A stretch of DNA of 64,000 nucleotides from Branchiostoma floridae (Eukaryota > Chordata > Leptocardii > Amphioxiformes > Branchiostomatidae), in NCBI RefSeq assembly GCF_000003815.2, contig NC_049981.1, positions 23,480,273-23,544,272 on the forward strand, given 5' to 3'. Below, in pieces: positions 34,725 through 47,245 of this stretch (its first letter is position 1; the number at the start of each line of letters is the position of its first letter). The notes below the pieces were generated by a model. That model had not been told where the DNA came from. It did not search any database and saw only the letters and a list, made by a program, of their open reading frames with translations. Position numbers and translations under genes: made by a program.

Positions 34725-36770
34725 ATGCGGAACCTGACAATCTGCCCAGTTCTCCTTCTCCTGTGCCTGGCAGGAGCCATCGCTCAGGTGGAAATCCCCA
34801 CTTTTCTCCCGACGTCAGACACCACGGCGCGACCCACCACCCGGGAAAGCCCGCTTCTCAACGCAAACGATGACCCTACTGTACTACAAGGTAGTCTGAA
34901 GTATCCAAATGGCACAGCCTGCCTGCTGTATAAGATGGGACTCGCTGTCCAAATTCTTTACGGAACCACAGATTCAAGGATAGGAGTAGCCAGGTTTGCC
35001 CTTCCCACTGATACTACGGTTGGCGGATTCTGTGGCGTAACCGCCGCTATGCTACAGTTTGCCTTCAACAACGGGACCTACAATGTGTCGCTTGAGTTCA
35101 CTAACGATGGCAAACAGTTCGAAGTGTCTGCCGCCTCTGTTGGATGGGTGTTTGACTCGACAAACTTCCCAAACGCATCCCTCCAAGGTAAAAGTGCTGC
35201 TCAGAATAACACACAAGGAGACTTGGGGTTGTTTTACGCTCCACTTGGGCAGTCGTACCTTTGTCGATCGGAGGACTCCAAAGAGATAAGTGTTGATGTC
35301 ACTCTGTTCTTCATCGAGGTGCAGGTCCAGCCCTTCGATGTGACAGCGGGAAAATTTGGACAGCCTCTGGAGTGCAAGAAGGACATGCCGACCACACCGG
35401 CTCCTACAACAAAGGTCCCAACAACGCCAGCCATGAACACGACAACCGCACCCAACACCACATTGGCTCCCACAACAACAGCTTCACCTATCATGAACAC
35501 CACAACAGTCCCTGGGACCACTGCCAGCCCACCTACCCACCGTGGGAAGTGGCACGTCCGCAGCGAAAACGACACCTGCCTGCTCGCTTACATGGCCGTC
35601 AGGTTTGAAGCACATTACCTGACAAATGATGGCAGCAATGGAACTGCGGCAGTGTGGTTGCCTACTGACGCAACAGCAGACGGCTCCTGCTCTGAACACA
35701 ACAGTGTGATCGAACTGAGGTCGGACGTGTCAAACTTGACCATCAACTTCCTGAAGGCGGCAGGAAGTACGTCCTGGAGTGCATCCTCCATTTTCTTCTC
35801 CTACAGAGAACTTCCAGCCTTCTTCATAGACACAGCCAACCCTGGCCAGCAGCATATTGTTCGAGTTGACCACATCAACATGTTTATGACTGGCACGGGA
35901 CAATCCTACAAATGTGACACAGAGATATCCGTACCCCTGAAAGATGGCGTCACCCTCAAACTCAGCCAGCTTCAGGTGCAGGCATTCGACGTACAACATG
36001 GCGACTTTGGAACACCCAAAAGGTGTCCAGCTGACCTCCCCCCTACCCCCGCCCCGACCATGACCCCCTTGTGTCCCCACCTGCCTCCCCCAGGGAAGTG
36101 GGTGGTGAAAGATGCAAAGGGTAACCCCTGTCTCCTGGCTGACATGGCACTACAGCTCCGATCACGTTACATCACTGCTGACAACGCCACAACGGTAGGG
36201 TGCATTGGCATACCAACTAACGCCGACGTTACTGGCGTCTGTGGACAGAATACATCCCAGCTCAGTCTTTCCTTTCACGCTGGAGAGTTCAACATAACCT
36301 TCACGTTTTCGGAGTCGCCTCAGAATTCGTCCAATCCAGGCAGCGGGGACAAGTTCGGTGTGTCACAGGTTTCTGTCGAGTACTTCATCAACGACATATG
36401 GTTTCCCTCTGCCCAACAGCAGGGCCAAAGGGTGAAGATCACCACTCCAAACATGGAGATATTTGAGGCACGTGTTGGCCAATCGTATCAGTGCATGAGG
36501 CAGACCAACGTCACCCTAAACAAGGATGTCACTCTCTTCACGCAAGACCTGCACCTCCAGCCATTCTCAGTCAGCGGGTACGGTTTTGCAAAATCCTACG
36601 TCTGCCCCGAGGACCCGACCCCAGAACCGTCCTGGAAGGCCAACATCGTGCCGATGGCAGTAGGCTGTGCACTCGGAGCTTTTGTGATCGTCGTGACACT
36701 GGGAACATATATCGTGTACAGGCGCAGGCAGAAAAGAATGGCAGGATACTCCCTTCTCTCTACAACGTGA
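34725..36770 (+). CDS. LAMP-family lysosomal membrane glycoprotein with three lumenal domains, intronless
   Basis: The 681-residue frame has an in-frame TAA upstream (34692) and no internal intron. A signal peptide (residues 1-20, leucine-rich, cut near AIAQ) is followed by three LAMP lumenal domains. Each has four cysteines with exactly 37-residue loops: C66/C103 and C180/C217; C285/C322 and C397/C434; C469/C506 and C590/C627. Pro/Thr-rich hinges lie at about 222-273 and 436-457. There are many N-glycosylation sites, one membrane span at about 640-664, and a short basic tail with the sorting motif GYSLL (674-678), like the GYxxΦ signal of LAMPs. Domain 3 region has two extra cysteines (C450, C493). 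LAMP1/2 have two domains and several introns, so both the third domain and the lack of introns are unusual. Expected role: lysosomal membrane coat. Confidence 0.9.
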   Translation: MRNLTICPVLLLLCLAGAIAQVEIPTFLPTSDTTARPTTRESPLLNANDDPTVLQGSLKYPNGTACLLYKMGLAVQILYGTTDSRIGVARFALPTDTTVGGFCGVTAAMLQFAFNNGTYNVSLEFTNDGKQFEVSAASVGWVFDSTNFPNASLQGKSAAQNNTQGDLGLFYAPLGQSYLCRSEDSKEISVDVTLFFIEVQVQPFDVTAGKFGQPLECKKDMPTTPAPTTKVPTTPAMNTTTAPNTTLAPTTTASPIMNTTTVPGTTASPPTHRGKWHVRSENDTCLLAYMAVRFEAHYLTNDGSNGTAAVWLPTDATADGSCSEHNSVIELRSDVSNLTINFLKAAGSTSWSASSIFFSYRELPAFFIDTANPGQQHIVRVDHINMFMTGTGQSYKCDTEISVPLKDGVTLKLSQLQVQAFDVQHGDFGTPKRCPADLPPTPAPTMTPLCPHLPPPGKWVVKDAKGNPCLLADMALQLRSRYITADNATTVGCIGIPTNADVTGVCGQNTSQLSLSFHAGEFNITFTFSESPQNSSNPGSGDKFGVSQVSVEYFINDIWFPSAQQQGQRVKITTPNMEIFEARVGQSYQCMRQTNVTLNKDVTLFTQDLHLQPFSVSGYGFAKSYVCPEDPTPEPSWKANIVPMAVGCALGAFVIVVTLGTYIVYRRRQKRMAGYSLLSTT

Positions 36771-38640
36771 GAGAAGTGCAAGAAATTGCCAAGAATACTA
36801 ATGCTACTTTCTGCATGTAAACTTTATGATCTTTCTTGACTGCCTTTGAAAAGTTTGATGATAATGCATGTAACTACTAGTAGTATAGGGGATGGAAATA
36901 CACTTTTATAAGCATATATTAGGCAGATATGTAGTATATGAATGGTGTTGATATGATATAATACTAGTATCTGTTACACAGTGGTTTATGCTGCCCCATC
37001 ATGTCCAACGATTCTTTTGATTTTAAGAGATGATTGTGAGGTGTTATTCTGCAAATCATGTTTTGACTCAGTTGTCTAAGGCAAAATGTTGTATTTGAGC
37101 CAACTTATGCCCTTCAAAGTGTCATTTCTTTAATAAATAAAGAGTGCAAGCTGATATTAAGTGAATCTATATTAGGGAGTGAGATAGATAAGATCACTGT
37201 AATGTTTGAATGTGGAATTCAAAAGTTAAAATAGTGCTATGACCCGTTTTGCTTACCTTAACATATTATGTTTATCATCACAGAAGGTTATTATTGTTTT
37301 TGCTGTGAGTTATTTCTTCTTCTTCTTTCTTCTCCAAACAACAAGGTCAATATGACTGGTCATGTGCTGGTAACCATGCGTATGGATGTTTGAGCAAAAA
37401 TATAATAGAGTAGTAGTTTGCAAGGCTAGACTATGTGAATGTAAACATTAATTTGCTTGCAGTTATTTAGTTAGATCCCATTGAGTTAGATCCCATTTCC
37501 TTAAATGTTGTGCATCAGGTTTGTATTCAAGATGACACTTAAACAGTGCAGAAATGAAAACGATACCAAATATTACTTTTTGCTAGTCAGCAAAAGAGCT
37601 TTGCTATACCACTGTAATGTGAATGTATGTTTCATAGACAATGTGCTGAGCTGAGGAGCTGTTTTTTTGTGAAAAATAGATTGTGCTGTTATATCATAGT
37701 ATACACCACAATGTGTATGTTTCATAGACTTTTAGTGGAATGGGAGCAAAAAGCCTCGTATTAGAGGAATGGAGAAAAGAAATAGCCAAATAGAGCTAGG
37801 AGTTTGAATTGGTTTTGAACCTGGAAGTGAAACTTTACAAGAGAAGTATTTAACTTCAGTTGTAATTACTCTTGATACAAATGCATATAGCTGTACTGTC
37901 TACAAGTTTTGTTTTTGGAGTACTAGATATCATAACTTTCTTTAGGTCACTGCAAGGAGCTTTCATCAACTTGGTCACTGCACATGTAACATTGTTTTAG
38001 TGTGAAGCTGTTGTGTTCAAATGCTTAGTTTTTGTAAATATTTTGAGAGAACTCTATTTCCTGGTTTGTAGAATGGAACGTTGTACATACAGAGAATACT
38101 TTTACTGTTTATCATGTCTAAAATGAGGACGTGAAATGTATATAACTTGAAATGGTTTGTCTTATTGATACTGATATTGACTGGCTGTCTGTATTCAACT
38201 TTCCTTTTATTGGTACACTTATAGATATAGGCGTCTGGAAATAGATGAAAGAAATTGTGTATCAGAAAAAGTAGTCTTGCACATGACCTGAATACATATT
38301 TGGTCACGTTGAATATATTGTCAAAATATAATATAATAAAGAAAAGACAGGTTATTAGATCAAGTGGCAAAACAGTAAGATTAGATTGTAAAAGTATATT
38401 TTACTTATTGATGGTATCTTTGCTGTCTCTACCTGTGTTAGGGTGGTACATGTAAATGATGCAGTGAAAGAGAGCTTCAAATACAAAGAAAATATATGTG
38501 TATGGAACTATTTTAGAAATTAGGGTGCCATAAAAAGGTAATACACTGTACATGTATATTGAAGCCAAACATGGTTGAGAAGCAATATTTCCCATGAATG
38601 AAGTATTGTGTTAGCAGCACTGGTGTGTGGTTGAAATAAA
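36771..38640 (+). other. 3' flank of the LAMP-like gene with poly(A) signals
   Basis: Overlapping AATAAATAAA at 37132-37141 is the likeliest poly(A) signal, and another AATAAA lies at 38635-38640. The sequence is AT-rich and holds no convincing coding region. Confidence 0.6.
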
Positions 38641-38904
38641 ATATGGTTGGTTGAAAATACCAGACTGAGTGCTTTTATCCCTTCTTCAAGGAGCATACCT
38701 AAGGGTTAGTATGTGAAAATTGGAGAGAAAAAGTAATGTTTGTCAGAGTAAGCCATTTGAGTCTGCAGTAAAAACTTGTTACCATCCACTGTTTCTACCG
38801 AGAAAAACTTGGATGGAGTGTGTTAGGAAGGACATGAAGGTGTGCGGTCTCACGGGGGTTGACCCACTAGACAGAGCCGTATGGAAACATGGTGTGAAGA
38901 CTAG

Positions 38905-39160
38905 CCAGCTGCTGCCTACCCCTGTGTCAGGGACTCCAGCAGCAGTATAATCAAACCATGGATAGTGAGTGAGTGTAGGGTAGAGCCCATCACTCTCCTT
39001 TCACTGCCACTGCCTTCCTCCTCCTCAACTGAAGTAAGGTGACCATTTTTACTTCTGGGTGGAGTGAGAAAAGTTGTTAAGTGCCTTTTCCAAGGACATA
39101 ACATCTACACAGGGATCAAACTGGCAACCTCTGGATCTTATGGTCTCGCAGCAATCGGTA
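38905..39160 (-). repeat. SINE-related fragment (inverted)
   Basis: AAGTGCCTTTTCCAAGGACA and GGGATCAAACTGGCAACCTC (the reverse complement of a B-box-like region) match the general layout of the SINEs in the EPDR introns. The A-box part is eroded. Confidence 0.45.
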
Positions 39161-39919
39161 TGAGTGACAATAAACTCAAATCTACTGAGGCTAAATAAGG
39201 GACACAATTAAGGACACTTGCTTGAAGGACATAGAAGCTTGAAACAAGTTTATAATTCTGAATACAAACTTGACAGTCAAAATATTACATCTCTTGGAGT
39301 AAAGATAACATTATTAAGATATTTCTCTGTACTATATACACCACTAGAACGAGGCATTGAAATTGTGACAATTTTTCCTTGTCTCTTGCATTTAATTTAT
39401 GACAGACTGGCAACAAGGTTTGATCCTACACTTACAGTATGCACTGTCTGAAAATAGAACGTAGAGAGAGGTAGCACATGAAGAAAACTGTGCTATTCAA
39501 CTTCAATCTCTAAAAGGATGTAGAGGTTCCTTTTCTCTCAACAGATGTGCACATAACAAGGCACTATCCATACTTACACGAACACAGAACATTAATTTGG
39601 AAAATTTGTTTTTGAAAAACAATCCTAAAACTTTGTTCCAAACAGATACATTACATATCCATGGCTAGTAACAGTAAAACGTGATACAAGTATGTGCAAT
39701 TTTTGAAAAACAAATAGTGCATGTATGACAAAGTGTATCTTTAAAAATTAGTCCAATAACAGATTACCAAGTTTACAGATCACAGTAGAGACAATATAAA
39801 CATAAACATAAGCCCTGACAATGTTGGCTGAAAGAATGGTTTAAGTTACAACAGTTAACTCTTAGGTTTTGGTCCTGTGCCCAAACTAGAACATGTTAAA
39901 GTAAGGAAGGCAAAACGGG
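39161..39919. other. Intergenic DNA and 3' end of the NME5-type gene
   Basis: AT-rich sequence between the SINE fragment and the NME5-type stop codon. It presumably includes that gene's 3' untranslated region. Nothing else was recognised. Confidence 0.5.
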
Positions 39920-42767
39920 CTACTCGGGTTCTTGGATGATCGGCTGCCTTATCTTGGGTTTGTTGGGGTTGTTCTCAATCATCCAGTCTGCAAGCCAAGT
40001 CTGCAATGAAAATAATAGAAATATTGTTAATCTAGATCTGAAAATTTACCAGTAATAGACTCATCCAGTTCAACTTACAAAGATTTCAGCGTCCTGAATG
40101 GATCATTGTTAGCCAATCTGGGGGCAGAATTTCATCTGCATTTAGCTGTTAAACATTGGGCAGATTTCTTTTAAGTAAACTTTTCAGATTATAGTCATGT
40201 TTTATCATCCAAGGATAGTGCATCATATGACTAAAACTTTGTACCTGATTGGCCACACCAAATCCAATCAAAGACAATAGTATATCATCAACATATTTGA
40301 TAAGCTTTAAGTGTTTTCAGCCAAATACATGTAGGGAAAAGGGGGGGGGGATACTGGGAATAAAACTCAGGACTCTTACCACAGGGTCTTCTGGTTTCTG
40401 TTTGCAGAGTTCCGTCAGTCCCCCGAGGAGGGTGGGGTTCACGTGCCGTGCCAGGTAGTCCCGCGCTGCCTGGCCTGCTGGGATAGGTTCTATCACACCT
40501 ACAAAAAACAAGATATTCCAAATTCAGCAAGGAGCAAAGATAGAGACAGCAGTACATACACAATCCCAATTAAGTGTACTACAATAGAAAGAGCTAAATC
40601 TGTAAATACCTTCCTGCAATTCTGTTTAATTTCATTCATATTTATTTTGTAAGGATCTGGCAATTATGTGGCACAATCAGCACTCTGCTTTCCTTCCATT
40701 ATGTATGTTAAAATTTATCAGAGCTACTATGGAGTATCAGAATAGCACTAAGTAATATACATAGATATCACTAACTTTGCATAATCAATGCCAGCATCAA
40801 TGAAGGTAGCAGGTACTAACAGTCCAGTTACATGTACATGTTGGTGTCCCTTTTTGCATTCCGATGGACCTCAGCTAAAGCATGCTGCAATTTGGTGTTT
40901 CATCAACTGGTTATTTGAGAGAGTAAGAAGATCATCTTTAAGTGTACAGAAATGAGCTATGATGATTCACTTACATATACAAATAGGTACACCATCATGG
41001 CTGTGGACACTGTGGTTGATGTCACTGAAAAAATGCTCTTCAGTAACAGTATAGTGGATGCTAGCATGACGTCTATACTCACTGTCTGGGAACATGAAGC
41101 GAACCTCCCTCTCCGATGACGAATAACTGTCACTACCATGCACAGCGTTCCTCTGGTCATCTGTTCCGTAGATTGCACGTAGACTACAGTTGGAAATAAA
41201 AAGTCAGACATGCTCAATCCTATGCTCAATCCTGGGCAATATTGTGCTATGGTATACAAAGCCATCAAAGCTTTGGTATTAACTAGATACATAGGCAGTG
41301 ATGGCAGACCTCATCCGTCTATGTCAAGCACACACATGCATGCTACAAACTTAACTTCACTTCCATGTTGTTTAGGAAAAATCAAGTCTCTGAAGCCATA
41401 CTCTGTAGCACAGTAAGATGGCATACCCATGACTGAAAGCTGCGGGTGCCACATTTTTGTCTTCTGTGTAAATGTATTTACTTTTGCAACTTGGTTAAAA
41501 TACTCTATTACATGGTAGGAGGGAAAGGGATAATTCGTAGTATTTGCGACTCACTGTGGAAACAATTCCGTAGTATGTTACGTATTACAAACGCAAAGGT
41601 CATACTTTGCGGTCAGAGTATAAAACCACTGTGAACACTTCAATGTTTATATTGTTTCATGCTCTTGGTGCCATATCCAGTAGCCTGGATACCAGACCCA
41701 AAATGATCTCAAAAATTTTTGAGATCAACTGGGGTCTGGATCCAGGCTACATATTAATTAGTACATAATATCCATTGGAAGAATGCATACTGAACCATTC
41801 ACTTAAACAATGCGTACCTGTCGGGATGTGTCTCCCTGGCCTTGTACGTGTTGGTGGGTCCGATCAGGTCTCTCCAGTAGCCTATACACTTGTCCCGTGC
41901 CAGGACCATGGCCACAATGGGCCCACTGCTCATGTACCCCACCAGACTGGGGAAGAACATCTTCCCGTAGTGTTCCGCGTAGAAGTCACTGGCCTGCTCT
42001 GGGGTTAGGTGGACTTTTCTTTTCTGTACAGGGAAGAATTGAAGCAAAGAGTGAATATTTTGGAGCTAATAATTATTCCGCCATAAAGTGTACTTGAAAA
42101 GGGCATATCAAATCAAGGACCTGCATACTACTACTAGTACCATCTTCAGTCGAGGGAGGATTAGACTCCTGTAGTAAACTGATCTTGTCAATTCAGGTCA
42201 GCCTAGGCATGCTCATACATCAGATGGCTCCAGTATTTGTCTAGTTGGTTTTTGAATTGGTTTACTGTGCTACTAGTACTATGTGACATTATGTCTTTGA
42301 TCAAATATAATCTTTATGAATTCAGATTAACTATTTTGTGATGTGTATGCACCCATAGTAATAAAATCTTGAAGAAAGAGCCTTGACTTTTCCCTACCTT
42401 CTGTCTCTATTTTGTTTTCGTCGTTAGACTTATGTAACCTCAAAATATTTCTTGTACTACAAGTTGTAGGTGACAAATTATACAACCTCAAAATATTTCT
42501 TGTAGGTGACCTTAAACATATACCAAACTGTATAAGTAATACATTATATTTTCATGGGGCCTTGGAATGTCTTATATGTCTTATATATCACCTAATCAAC
42601 CGTTTAGGATCATTTTATACCTGTAGAATGGTGAACCCAGATCTCAGGATAATATCTTCTATCTCCTCAGCCTTGTCGATGGCATCTGGCTTGATGAGTG
42701 CCAAAGTCCGCTCCACATAGATCTGGGGAGGGTCCATGGACACTTCTAGCTGATCCTGGGCCTGCAT
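39920..42767 (-). CDS. NME5: NME5-type nucleoside diphosphate kinase homologue with Dpy-30-like tail
   Basis: Coding exons on the minus strand are 42767-42621, 42023-41818, 41183-41083, 40498-40380 and 40000-39920, all GT-AG with matching phases, giving 217 residues; from memory human NME5 is about 212. The NDK domain runs from PPQIYVERTLALIKPDAI through YGKMFFPSLVGYMSSGP, THPDSLRAIYGTDD and NAVHGSD, where the His matches the catalytic histidine of NDP kinases. It is followed by FMFPDSVIEPIPAGQAARDY and a Dpy-30-like segment (YLARHVNPTLLGGLTELCKQ, then KPEDPVTWLADWMIENNPNK). This domain order is diagnostic of NME5, a sperm and motile-cilium (radial spoke-associated) family with doubtful kinase activity. 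It is convergent with the LAMP-like gene. Confidence 0.95.
41680..41750. mobile_element. Short palindromic MITE
   Basis: A 71-base foldback starts GTAGCCTGGATACCAGACCC and ends with the near reverse complement GGGTCTGGATCCAGGCTAC. The centre is itself palindromic (GATCTCAAAAATTTTTGAGATC with small imperfections). It lies in intron 2 of the NME5-type gene. Confidence 0.85.
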
Positions 42768-43622
42768 TGCGCCTTTAGACGTGCTAGGCTGGGTCGTTGT
42801 TGTCTCGCTAAGGCGGGGAAAGTTTCAGGGAAGGAGGGTTAGTGTACTGTACATCAACACAGCGTACCCCGTTGCTAGGACTGGAGAACTCTGTTTGGGA
42901 CAGATTCTGGCACATACCAACACTCAAACAAGGGAGAAATGTATCATTTCAGATAACCATACAGTAAAATTTCAATCTATTCTTACTTCTACTAAATAAT
43001 ATTTTATTTTTTATATTCAATAATATAAAAGATAGCTGAGGTATGTTTGAAAACATATTTCTAATGGGAGTTTTGTGCCCCCTACCATAATTTTGGTATT
43101 TCCCAATAGTGTTCTGCGCAAGTTCAGTGGGCCATATTTCCCATCATGCTTTGCATAGTACTTTGGGGTTACTCGAGGTCAGGTGGTCGACCCGGCCCTG
43201 TGGAAATGGAATCTGTTGCAGAAAATTAGCTATATCGTCTTCTTCTTCTTCTTCTTCGTATAACGTCCAACTTCAAGTGGTTGAAGGCTCTGGACGTGGT
43301 TACGGGTCGTTTGGCTTTGGGTGGTCGCTTTTCTATACTTTACAGTTTGCTTTGTGTTTGTATGGGTGTATGGGTGTGTAGCCAGAGTAGCAAGGGCAGG
43401 GGCGCTAATCCCTGTCCGCCTCCCTGCAGCTATCGGGCATATCAATGTTCAATATATTTTGATGACGAAAGAAATGTATGTATGCCGTGGTTACCATTTA
43501 CGGATTTTCTTTCGGGTGACACGTTACCTGATTTTTCTTCTCACTTCCACGAGATAATTTTCGCGTTATACTCCTTGTTAGGCCACAGCAAGTAAATCTT
43601 ATGAATGACATCCCATGCAGAG
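42768..43622. other. Upstream region of the NME5-type gene up to the assembly gap
   Basis: It contains the presumed NME5 promoter and 5' untranslated region, a (TTC)n stretch at about 43237-43257, and a GC-richer segment with short overlapping frames. No further gene is supported. Confidence 0.5.
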
Positions 43623-43722
43623 NNNNNNNNNNNNNNNNNNNNNNNNNNNNNNNNNNNNNNNNNNNNNNNNNNNNNNNNNNNNNNNNNNNNNNNNNNNNNN
43701 NNNNNNNNNNNNNNNNNNNNNN
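43623..43722. other. Assembly gap (100 N)
   Basis: Exactly 100 undetermined bases, the usual placeholder for a gap of unknown size. Confidence 0.99.
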
Positions 43723-43805
43723 AAAAAAGATGGCTAAATTATCAAAATAAACACCATAAACGTCACGTTTATGGTGTTTATTTTGATAATTTAGCCATCT
43801 TTTTT
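43723..43805. repeat. Perfect 41-base-arm palindrome abutting the gap
   Basis: The left arm (43723-43763, AAAAAAGATGGCTAAATT...) and right arm (43765-43805) are perfect reverse complements with a single-base centre (C at 43764). It may be a MITE end, a chimeric read or a fold-back that stopped the assembly. Confidence 0.95.
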
Positions 43806-46800
43806 TTTTTACCCATTCTTTTGCGCTATCTCATAACAAGATTCGAAGTGACAAAAGTGGCATCACAATTCACAAGGCATTCATTCTTGTATGAAAGAAG
43901 CAATGAACAGATGTGTATTAAAAGTGATACTAGTGCGGTACACTGGTATCACTTGCCAAGCGGACAACTACATTCATGGATTCCATATTGGTGGCAGTCT
44001 ACAACTATCCAAGTTTCACTTCTGCAACTATATTCATGGCCACCTTCCAAGCATGATTATTAGGTTACAACACAACATATTTGACCATCCCCGAAGAGGA
44101 AATTTTGCTTTCTGAAATCAGGCGAAAATCAATGGGCGCGTTGATGTCATCCAAAAAATTTACTTGCTGTGGCCTTAAGGTTTCCAAACCATACATAGAT
44201 ATTATGCATAGATGCAAATATTTTCACGCAACTTATTCCGTAGGCGAAAATTTAGTAAACAACTGACCACTAAAAAATGAAAAACACGACCGAGCTGAAC
44301 CCTACGTGCCCCATATCTGCTTGGAGGACAAACAAAAGAACTATACGGCTTCATGTTGGAGATAGGTCTAGTCGTACAGATCTCAAACAAATCATGACAA
44401 ATATACATGCGGGATGACAAACTCCTTGACAATGTTGCTCATTAGAGGTGCCGGGTAGGAACTCGTGGTCTAAACCACCTGTAAACGCTAGTAAGTATTT
44501 GAACGGCTTGGCTGCAAGTGGGCCCTAGCGACAAGATATATTCTTCAAAATAATTTAGAACACAACAGCTTGTTCCCACAACATTTCAGTGAGGTTGGCA
44601 ACACTAAAATCCGCCGCTGGTGTATGAAGCCAGTACTTTTACAAGAGTTGTTGTACTTCACTGGCGTGCTACGAATTCATTCTCAGAACCGTGGTCGGCC
44701 CTATAATATAAGAGGAAAGTCACCTTTCATTAACAAGCTAAACACGCCATCACAAACGTATACATTTTATCAGTGTGATGAACTTAAGTGCTTGGCATCA
44801 ACATCAAGTTGAAAACTAGGGTTCTAGGATCCGTGAAAATGATTATTAGGCACTTTAATGAATAATTATGACGCGTGTATATAGTTTTATGGGCTTATGG
44901 AGTTGAATAGTCTTATGAAAAGCATGCTTTCATCATATCTAAGTCGGGACGGCCTAGGGTTTGTTTGTTTAGATAAAATCTTCCTTGTTGCTAGTCTACC
45001 GTGAAAACTGCTTACTCTCCTCTCTATCATGATAGCCCAGATCTAACTCCTAACAAATACCAATGGGTCAGTTATCTAGTTGGCATGTACTTATAGTGTG
45101 CAAACTATGAATCGTTTTCTTTGGCTTTCCATTGGCTTTGTGTACATATAATTCAATCAAATCTGCACACAACGGCAATTTTACCCTTACCGACACTACA
45201 CAAGGCCCACAACAAACTTCTTACCTTGTTATATTGCTCATTGTATCCATCTTGCCGGACTTGTTATGTGTGGGGACGTGTGTTTCCAACCAAACACTCC
45301 TATCCAAACTGGGATTTTGGCAACCAGTCTGGACGTTTATACAAGCCGGTAAGACAAGTTTTGGTCTCAAACAGGTGTTGTCTTGGAGACCATTGAGCGG
45401 CGGGGAACGAGGTGGTCGGGTAGGATTCACTACTGCAACGCCCTTAGCAGGAGGAAAGATGTCACTGTTCTGTATCAGGGTACCAACTGAAGCAAATATT
45501 TGAGCGAAATAGATCTTCCACCAGCTCAACACCCAAACTGCACAATTTACTATATTTTCTATTAACTTAAAAAGTGAGTGCGGATTAGTTTGTTTCCTAA
45601 ACGTTGCAAAAACGGTAAAATACCATTCCTTCACTGTAATTCTGTAGCAGTAATCTTCCCTGCTATTAAGAAAGACCTATTGCCAGGAGGCAATGTTACT
45701 CACAGGCGACTCGGTTTACGTTTTCTATTCACGACGTTTAGTCAATAAGATTATTGAGTTACTGGTGACATTTTAGAAGGGACTCTATTGTTGCAAGCTT
45801 TATGGTGGCCATTCCTGTTTACCCTGTGGCTCAAATCAAAACATGATTGGACGGCTAACCTGGTCACTATTCTCTCCGAGGGTTGCATTCCCGGCACTGT
45901 AATATATTCTATCACCACCTGGTCTTCTAATCCTACCGGGTGGTTTTAACTCTTGAATTCAATTAATAGTAAAAGCTGGGAGGCGGGCCTCAGTGTGTAC
46001 TGTCCGAGCTTATCATGAGGTTCGGCTCCGGGTAATGTGTTTTTGTTGGGGTTCTATCAGTTTGACGTGTTTTCTTCATGTCCACCGGCGACCAAATGGC
46101 CTCGAAGAAAACGGGGCAGCATAGAAAAGGCACGACAAGCGACAAACGACGAGCCCGAACTTCAGAGTAGGTGTGTTGGGGGACGGCCTAACGGGGCTAT
46201 TCTCCAAGCAGAGGTTGGGTAGAGGGGTAGTGGCCGGTAATTTTACCGTATGATACTGGCCGGCTCGCCCTCCTGAGGGGAGAGTGCCGGTAAAAATCTA
46301 GTCTCTACAAGACTCCATAGGTCGCTAGAAAAACCCGATGATAGAAATGGAACAAACAGATGAGTAAGTCGGCCATAGAAGTACAGTCGGCTAGGGAACA
46401 GCGCGCGACCCCGGTCACTTCTAATAATCCCCCTTGACCCCGAACCTCTGCTTGAAAAATACGATGGGGTTTCCTCAAGGGCACATGGATGTTGGACCTG
46501 GTGCCGAACAGCTGACCTGTATGCGTCCCGGCAAAAGTATGGATTCCAGGTTACAAACGACTGGCCACTACTGGTTTGGTGCTAAAATGCAACAAATTAC
46601 ACGTATGGTCATCGCATGTAGTACGTGCAAGCATTATCAGCTTTCCTCCAACTGGCCTGGAAGTTTATACTTTATAAATTAATTTAATTCATGGTTAGCT
46701 CAACCTTAAATGTATAGTTATTGGCAAAGGTCAAGGTCTCGTAGGCCGACCTCGGTACGGCAGCAGGACGTCCGGTTTTCGTATCGTTTATCCTGGACTT

Positions 46801-46880
46801 GCTGCGGTCTTGTACGTTCATACAAGTAGATGTACATGTAACTGGACTCGGAACATCGTCCCAATCTTACATCGGATTCC
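43806..46880. other. Intergenic DNA between the gap and the EPDR cluster, no gene recognised
   Basis: Several open frames of 60-137 codons occur (for example at 45132-45503 plus and 45221-45634 minus). They overlap on opposite strands and show no domain, signal peptide or exon pattern I can support. A GC-richer part near 46000-46450 may be a decayed mobile element. Confidence 0.45.
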
Positions 46881-47153
46881 TTCCCTTCGTCTACAGATCT
46901 TATCCAGAATTTTTTTACAACTCTCGAGTCCCTTGTCCTTAGATGCCCGGTGTCAAATTAAAGAGGTCGTGCAAAGCTGACATCATTCACTCAGCGATAA
47001 CATGTGACAAAACTACTCTGTAAACTGAGCCACAATCACGCGACGCGCACAGGAGTGCTTGTATATATGTTAGTGCTTCAAGTGTAAACAAACGGTGACT
47101 CATTCCCTTTTTAACCACCTTGCTCATACTCAGCAGGACAAGACCCGGGCAGG

Positions 47154-47160
47154 TATAAAA
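47154..47160 (+). promoter_or_regulatory. TATA box of EPDR copy 1
   Basis: TATAAAA lies 86-92 bases upstream of the start codon within a block conserved in copy 2 (CAGGTATAAAAACACCGTGT). A focused start site near 47185 is expected. Confidence 0.7.
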
Positions 47161-47245
47161 ACACCGTGTGGCCAAAGTGGTCAGATTTTCCTGCCAGTGA
47201 CAGACCAGACCTATAACAGGCACGAGAGGGACACAACAGAGGAAT

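Noticed and set aside
45132-45634. Open frames of 123 and 137 codons on opposite strands
   Set aside because: They overlap in antisense, and neither shows a domain, signal peptide or exon boundary consistent with a gene.
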